Shown: positions 7,578-11,067 of the stretch, piece after piece
Layout: every line of letters begins with the position of its first letter
How positions within the stretch are numbered: position 1 is the first letter of the stretch
DNA from: Acidobacteriota bacterium
Lineage (GTDB): Bacteria; Planctomycetota; Phycisphaerae; WQYP01; JAJZKJ01
DNA length: 11,067 bases
NCBI GenBank assembly: GCA_021804195.1
Contig: JAJZKJ010000034.1
Coordinates: forward strand, 1 to 11,067
Reading direction: 5' to 3'
Translations under genes and position numbers: made by a program
Notes under the pieces: generated by a model
Told to the model about the DNA's origin: nothing
What the model saw: the letters and a program-made list of their open reading frames with translations, nothing else
Databases searched by the model: none

Positions 7578-8771
7578 ATGAATTGTTCTCGAATATTCAC
7601 ATCGGTATGTTTGCAATTGGTATGGATTTCGCTGGTCGTGGCGGCAGCGCCGGCGGCCGGCGCCGCGAAACTGGGGGACGTGTTTGTGATTCCTTTGGAG
7701 AATCACAACTTTACACAGCCACGGCCCTATACCGCGTCGCCGGAGCAGTTGCTGGGGAATCCAGCGGCGCCTTATCTCAACAGCCTGGTGACACCGGGGA
7801 ACGCCAACGCAAGGCAGACATCGTACGCGAGCAATTATCACAACATTCCGGGACTTCATCCGTCGGCGCCCAATTACATCTGGGCGGAAGCGGGCGACAA
7901 TTTTGGAGTGAAGAACGACCATCCGCCGTTCGGCAAGGGGGGCAGCAACCAGGGGACACTGAATCTGTGCGGGCAGTTGCAGAACGCGGGCATATTGTGG
8001 ATGTCCTTCCAGGAAGATATCGACATTAACACCAGCAACAACACCGTGCTGCCGCGGAACCTGTGGACGGTTCCATTGAACGCGCAAAGCGGGGCGTTTA
8101 TCCACGGCGTCAACGCCTACAACGGCAGCCACCAGTACTTTTTCAAACCGAAACATGATGGGCAATTGTATTTCACGGACACCAACGGCGGTGATAATAC
8201 CAGCACGTCGAACCCGGAAATTTCCCACTATGCGCCGCTGCAGCAACTGGCGAGGGATCTGGCGCACCATACAGTAGGGCGCTACAACTGGATCACGCCG
8301 GATCTATACAACGATATGCATTCCGCGTTGGCGAGCTTTACCTACCATGGGGTTCGTTACACGGGGGATCAGGCGGCGGTGGCGGAGGGGGATAACTTTC
8401 TCTCGATCATCGTTCCGGAAATCATGGCGTCGCAGGCCTATCGGCACAACGGAGTGATCGTGATTTGGACGGATGAAACGGCGGGACATCATCCGGACAC
8501 TGCAAGTCACACGCTGCCGGAGATCGTCATATCGCCGCTGGCCAAGGGCAACGCGTATGACAGCAAGGTGTATTACACGCATTCCTCGGATTTGAAGACG
8601 TGGGAAGAGCTTTTCGGGTTGCCTCTTTTGAACGGAGCCGGCGCCCCCGGCGTCCATGACCTTTCCGGGATGTTTGTTCGCGGCGCGATTCCGCCGGCCG
8701 TGCCGGTCGACCCCGCATGGGGGCGCAAGGCCTCCCCCCCCGCGGGCGCGCCGGCAAGATCCCGCCGATAA
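7578..8771 (+). CDS. Secreted phosphoesterase of the phospholipase C / acid phosphatase family
   Basis: A 397-residue exported protein. Residues 1-29 form a Sec signal peptide (hydrophobic core about 11-24, predicted cut after AAGA). The mature protein fits the bacterial phosphoesterase family (PF04185 type, alkaline-phosphatase superfamily fold): ENHNF at 41-45, HPSAPNYIWAEAG at 94-106, ITPDLYNDMH at 239-248, GDNF at 271-274, VIVIWTDE at 293-300, LPEIVISP at 313-320 and YTHSSDLKTWEELFGL at 333-348. The acidic and histidine residues in these motifs are the usual metal ligands. Members hydrolyse phosphate mono- or diesters, such as phospholipids; the substrate here is not known. The last 30 or so residues are a Pro/Ala/Arg-rich tail that lies beyond the core and is encoded around a run of eight C. 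The gene is alone on the plus strand between opposing genes and next to a tRNA remnant, so it may have been acquired. The start is fixed by a strong ribosome-binding site. Confidence 0.9.
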   Translation: MNCSRIFTSVCLQLVWISLVVAAAPAAGAAKLGDVFVIPLENHNFTQPRPYTASPEQLLGNPAAPYLNSLVTPGNANARQTSYASNYHNIPGLHPSAPNYIWAEAGDNFGVKNDHPPFGKGGSNQGTLNLCGQLQNAGILWMSFQEDIDINTSNNTVLPRNLWTVPLNAQSGAFIHGVNAYNGSHQYFFKPKHDGQLYFTDTNGGDNTSTSNPEISHYAPLQQLARDLAHHTVGRYNWITPDLYNDMHSALASFTYHGVRYTGDQAAVAEGDNFLSIIVPEIMASQAYRHNGVIVIWTDETAGHHPDTASHTLPEIVISPLAKGNAYDSKVYYTHSSDLKTWEELFGLPLLNGAGAPGVHDLSGMFVRGAIPPAVPVDPAWGRKASPPAGAPARSRR

Positions 8772-8792
8772 AAACGGCCGACGCGGGTTTTT
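8770..8792. terminator. Probable bidirectional terminator between convergent genes
   Basis: The sequence can form AAAAAC, a two-base GG bulge, then CCG-ACG-CGG closed by GTTTTT. Both sides carry five A or five T, so either strand would give a hairpin ending in a U tract. It begins at the phosphoesterase stop codon and lies 51 bp beyond the end of hflX, as expected for a shared terminator. The bulge and short inner stem weaken the call. Confidence 0.45.
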
Positions 8793-8842
8793 CGATTCGC
8801 CGGACTGGCGGCGCCGATATATATCGTAATCGAAATGCATTA

Positions 8843-10276
8843 TTATTTTATTGATTGCCGCGCTTCGTCCGGCAACAGGTCGCCGACGGGAGCGGGCGCC
8901 GGCAGAGATGAATATTCCCGGTCTACAACGGGACTTTTTTCAAGAATCACCGGATCGCGGACGTGGTTGTAGAGTTGATCGAGAATGCGCGTGCTGATGC
9001 GCACGCGCAAAGCCGCCCGCCCCGGATGCGAGTCGTAATCACGCGCCTGCACGCCGGCAAATTTTTCAAGAAAGGTGATGCCCCGGGCGTCGCTCAGCGG
9101 CACGCTGATGGTCGCCTGCAAGGTGCGCCCGAGCATGTGCTCGAGCACCGTCTCGGCCAGGCGGCCCAGCCCCGCGCCCCGGCGTGCACTCACCGGCAGG
9201 GCAGCGGGAAATTTCAGCCGCCAGAACGCCAATTCATCCGGTGATTCCACCGCGTCGATCTTATTCAATAACAGTAAGGCCGGCTGGCCGCCGCAGCCGA
9301 TGTCCAGTAGAACCCGCCGTACACTTTGCAATTGCCGCAGCGCGTGCGGATGCGCCACGTCCAGCACCAGCAGCAACAGATCGGCACGGGTGGCTTCCTC
9401 CAGCGTGGCCTTGAATGAGGCCACAAGATGGTGCGGCAGGTCGCGGACGAAACCGACCGTATCGGAAAGCAGGGCGCCATGGGCCGCGCCCAGCCGCCAG
9501 GCGCGTGTTTTCGTGTCCAGCGTGGCAAAGAGCTTATCTTGCACAAAGGCGCCGGCGCCGGTAAGGGTGTTGAACATGGTGCTTTTGCCGGCGTTGGTGT
9601 AGCCGACCAGACTGACCGTGAAATGCTGCTGCTTGCGCACGCTGACTTCGCACGTTTTGCGTTGTTGCACCTGGCGAAGTTGTTCTTTGATATCGGCGAT
9701 GCGCCGGCGGACCAGGCGGCGGTCGATTTCCAATTGCATTTCACCCGGCCCGCGCGCCCCCACACCCGCACCGGCGCCGGCTCCGATGCGTTCCAGGTGG
9801 CTCCACATGTGTCGCAAGCGCGGATAGGTGTATTCCAGTTGCGCCAGAGCCACCTGAAGCTGGGCTTCGCGCGTGCGCGCCCGCGTGGCAAAAATGTCGA
9901 GAATTAATTCGCTGCGATCAAGGATTTTGCACTGAATAACTTTTTCCAGGTCGCGAAGTTGATGGGGCGACATGTCATTGTCAAAAATAACCACGTCGGC
10001 GTCGTGCGCCTGGACCAGAAGGGCTATTTCCTCAGCCTTGCCCCGGCCGATATATGTGCCTGGTTCGATTGTCGCACGGCGCTGGATCACCCGCTCCACT
10101 ACAGTTGCGCCGGCGGTATGAGCCAGGCTGGCCAGTTCCCCCAGCGGATCGCGCACGGCAGCGTCGGAATCCGGTCCGAGCACTCCCACGAGAATAGCTT
10201 TTTCGCTGCGAACGGAAAGATTTACCCGGCGGTCTTGTGTCAAATCCGCAACACTCCCAGCCTGCGTATACCGCAT
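8843..10276 (-). CDS. hflX: GTPase HflX, ribosome-associated
   Basis: A 477-residue cytoplasmic GTPase. The N-terminal HflX domain contains GTYIGRGKAEEI (73-84), VVIFDNDMSPHQLRDLE (95-111) and ILDRSELILDIFATRARTREAQLQVALAQL (positions about 118-147), followed by the glycine-rich GAGAGAGVGARGPGEMQLEIDRR linker at about 165-187. The G domain has G1 GYTNAGKST at 225-233, a switch I region around FATLDT (250-255), G3 DTVGF at 272-276, G4 NKID at 338-341 and G5 SA at 363-364, all intact. HflX binds the large ribosomal subunit and can split or rescue stalled ribosomes, notably under heat or antibiotic stress. Length is slightly above the usual 400-450. No hfq or hfl neighbours are present. The ATG at 10276 has no good ribosome-binding site, and TATAAT lies one base upstream of it, so a slightly later start is possible, for example TTG codon 12, which has GGGAG ten bases before it. 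Confidence 0.95.
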   Translation of the reverse strand: MRYTQAGSVADLTQDRRVNLSVRSEKAILVGVLGPDSDAAVRDPLGELASLAHTAGATVVERVIQRRATIEPGTYIGRGKAEEIALLVQAHDADVVIFDNDMSPHQLRDLEKVIQCKILDRSELILDIFATRARTREAQLQVALAQLEYTYPRLRHMWSHLERIGAGAGAGVGARGPGEMQLEIDRRLVRRRIADIKEQLRQVQQRKTCEVSVRKQQHFTVSLVGYTNAGKSTMFNTLTGAGAFVQDKLFATLDTKTRAWRLGAAHGALLSDTVGFVRDLPHHLVASFKATLEEATRADLLLLVLDVAHPHALRQLQSVRRVLLDIGCGGQPALLLLNKIDAVESPDELAFWRLKFPAALPVSARRGAGLGRLAETVLEHMLGRTLQATISVPLSDARGITFLEKFAGVQARDYDSHPGRAALRVRISTRILDQLYNHVRDPVILEKSPVVDREYSSLPAPAPVGDLLPDEARQSIK

Positions 10277-10277
10277 G

Positions 10278-10283
10278 ATTATA
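10278..10283 (-). promoter_or_regulatory. Possible -10 box at the hflX start
   Basis: A perfect TATAAT on the minus strand ends one base before the annotated ATG. If used as a -10 element, transcription would begin near codon 2, which would require a later translation start. No matching -35 box is seen at 16-18 bases, so this may be chance. Confidence 0.25.
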
Positions 10284-10354
10284 CACGATCCACCCGGCCA
10301 TGGGCTGGTGACGGTTTATGTGGCCGTTTTTGTGGTTTTGGTGAAAACGTAAGC

Positions 10355-10379
10355 GGAGCGGTTGGCCTCCAACCGCTCC
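10355..10379. other. Perfect 11 bp inverted repeat (hairpin)
   Basis: GGAGCGGTTGG-CCT-CCAACCGCTCC forms a GC-rich stem of 11 pairs with a three-base loop. On the plus strand the following bases (CTTCGTCATT) are only weakly T-rich; on the minus strand a TTTT run comes a few bases later. It could be a terminator, an attenuator in the hflX leader or part of an RNA element. Confidence 0.6.
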
Positions 10380-10500
10380 CTTCGTCATTGGTTAACCGGC
10401 CCGCTGCGACCCGGAAGGAGTCGTTGTGAATAGCCGTGCGTTGGTAAACACCCGGAAGATCAGGGCAATCGCATGTAGAATCAAGCCCCCATGTCCCTTA

Positions 10501-10524
10501 GAGCCTATCTTTTGAGATAGGTTC
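10501..10524 (+). other. Ten-pair hairpin upstream of the reductase gene
   Basis: GAGCCTATCT-TTTG-AGATAGGTTC pairs over ten positions, with one G-T pair on the RNA. It is not followed by a clear T tract, so a simple terminator is doubtful. It lies 68 bases before the reductase start and would be in the leader if transcription starts further upstream. Confidence 0.5.
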
Positions 10525-10577
10525 CTAATATAGTTATTCTTGGCGCGGTTGGACCCGGTGTCTGGAAATAGAACTAA

Positions 10578-10581
10578 AGGA
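10578..10581 (+). promoter_or_regulatory. Ribosome-binding site of the reductase gene
   Basis: AGGA within AAAGGAAG lies ten bases before the ATG at 10592. A second purine-rich patch (TTGGAG) abuts the ATG. The start also fits the conserved N-terminus of the family. Confidence 0.5.
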
Positions 10582-10591
10582 AGTCTTGGAG

Positions 10592-11067
10592 ATGGTCAGC
10601 GAAATTGATTTGTTTGACATAACCATTATTGGTGGTGGACCGGTGGGCCTGTTCGCCGCCTACTACGCCGGCCTGCGGCAAATGAAGACCAAAATCATTG
10701 ATTCGCTTGATCAGTTGGGGGGACAGCTGGCCACCCTTTACCCTGAAAAATATATCTATGATGTGGCGGGATTTCCCCGTATAATTGCGCGTGATCTGGT
10801 CAAACATCTCAGCGAGCAGGGGTTGCAGTACGGAGCCCGCGTATGTCTCTCGGAAACGGTGCAAACTCTGCGGTGCGATGAAAGTCATAACTGTTTTGCG
10901 GTTGGGTCCGAGCAGGGCGAACATTACAGCAAGACGCTTCTTATATGCGCCGGCGCCGGCGCGTTCCAGCCGCGAAAATTGCCGCTTGCCGCCGCCGGCG
11001 CCTGGGAGGGGCGCGGCGTCTACTACTTTGTGTCCAACATGGCCGCATTCCAAGATAAACGGCTCTG
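10592..11067 (+). CDS. Type 2 ferredoxin/flavodoxin-NADP+ reductase, thioredoxin-reductase-like (partial, C-terminus off the right edge)
   Basis: The first 158 codons of a flavoprotein are present. The FAD-binding Rossmann motif IIGGGPVGLFAAYYAGLR spans 12-29, followed by KTKIIDSLDQLGGQLATLYPEKYIYDVAGFP (about 32-62), which is the signature of the YumC-type ferredoxin-NADP+ reductases. These resemble thioredoxin reductase but lack its CxxC redox pair; the position where that pair would lie is beyond the window. The segment LLICAGAGAFQPRKL (about 121-135) is the expected return to the FAD-binding fold. The enzyme moves electrons between NADPH and ferredoxin or flavodoxin in the cytoplasm. Full length should be about 330-350 residues, so roughly half is missing. 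The gene is divergent from hflX and its mRNA may have a structured leader. A long frame on the opposite strand is a shadow. Confidence 0.92.
   Translation, partial: MVSEIDLFDITIIGGGPVGLFAAYYAGLRQMKTKIIDSLDQLGGQLATLYPEKYIYDVAGFPRIIARDLVKHLSEQGLQYGARVCLSETVQTLRCDESHNCFAVGSEQGEHYSKTLLICAGAGAFQPRKLPLAAAGAWEGRGVYYFVSNMAAFQDKRL

Larger units (their letters stand above)
10277..10591. other. Divergent intergenic region between hflX and the reductase gene
   Basis: This 315 bp region has no supported gene. It holds two strong hairpins (10355-10379 and 10501-10524), two copies of ACCCGGAAG (starting about 10409 and 10449), the palindrome GGTTAACC, and the start signals of both flanking genes. A small non-coding RNA or a long structured leader of the reductase mRNA would fit. 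It does not match the SRP RNA core, a cyclic-di-GMP riboswitch or another RNA family I can recognise. Confidence 0.5.

Noticed and set aside
10385..10530. SRP (4.5S) RNA or 6S RNA gene
   Set aside because: GGAAG-type loops are present, but the conserved SRP core around the tetraloop and a long complementary hairpin are missing, and no 6S-like bubble could be traced by eye.
10574..11053. Minus-strand frame of 159 codons opposite the reductase gene
   Set aside because: The plus strand encodes a clear flavoprotein with a Rossmann motif; the opposite frame has no support.

Overview
The window looks like chromosomal DNA of a GC-rich Gram-negative bacterium, most likely from the PVC group (Planctomycetota, perhaps Phycisphaerae-like). 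The main clue is the MoxR / DUF58 / BatA-type cluster, whose BatA N-terminus has the style of planctomycete homologues. An OprB-type outer-membrane porin, a lipoprotein and Sec signal peptides show a two-membrane envelope. An Acidobacterium is a less likely alternative. The assignment is inferred from protein style, not from a marker gene.

Positions 1-4646 (minus strand, read right to left) hold a putative lipoprotein, a MoxR AAA+ ATPase, a DUF58 protein with a von Willebrand A (vWA)-like metal site, and the N-terminal 522 codons of a BatA-like membrane protein that runs off the left edge. MoxR, DUF58 and BatA are a standard set, in which MoxR is thought to act as a chaperone with vWA-type partners at the membrane. 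The spacers (134, 184 and 45 bp) are long for an operon, and the BatA vWA-like domain has lost its usual metal-binding residues.

Positions 4689-7282 (minus strand) hold an OprB-family porin and, upstream of it, an FTR1-type iron permease with both REGxE motifs. A hairpin followed by a T tract separates them. The permease has no ATG in frame at its 5' end; a TTG is the only conventional start, and the frame stays open and protein-like upstream of it.

Positions 7283-7577 are a 295 bp gap that contains the 3' part of a tRNA (anticodon loop, T arm, acceptor 3' strand) with no 5' half. This looks like an attachment-site scar or tRNA relic. It is followed by a secreted phosphoesterase on the plus strand (7578-8771) whose ribosome-binding site lies in a perfect 14 bp palindrome. 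A symmetrical hairpin closes the convergent junction with hflX (8843-10276, minus), a ribosome-associated GTPase. A 315 bp divergent gap with two strong hairpins then leads to the 5' part of a type 2 ferredoxin/flavodoxin-NADP+ reductase gene, which runs off the right edge.

Most of the window is ordinary core and envelope gene content. I found no CRISPR array, insertion sequence, integrase, phage gene or recognisable defence system. The best leads are the orphan tRNA 3' half beside the phosphoesterase, the degenerate BatA metal site, the uncharacterised lipoprotein next to MoxR, and the structured gap before the reductase.
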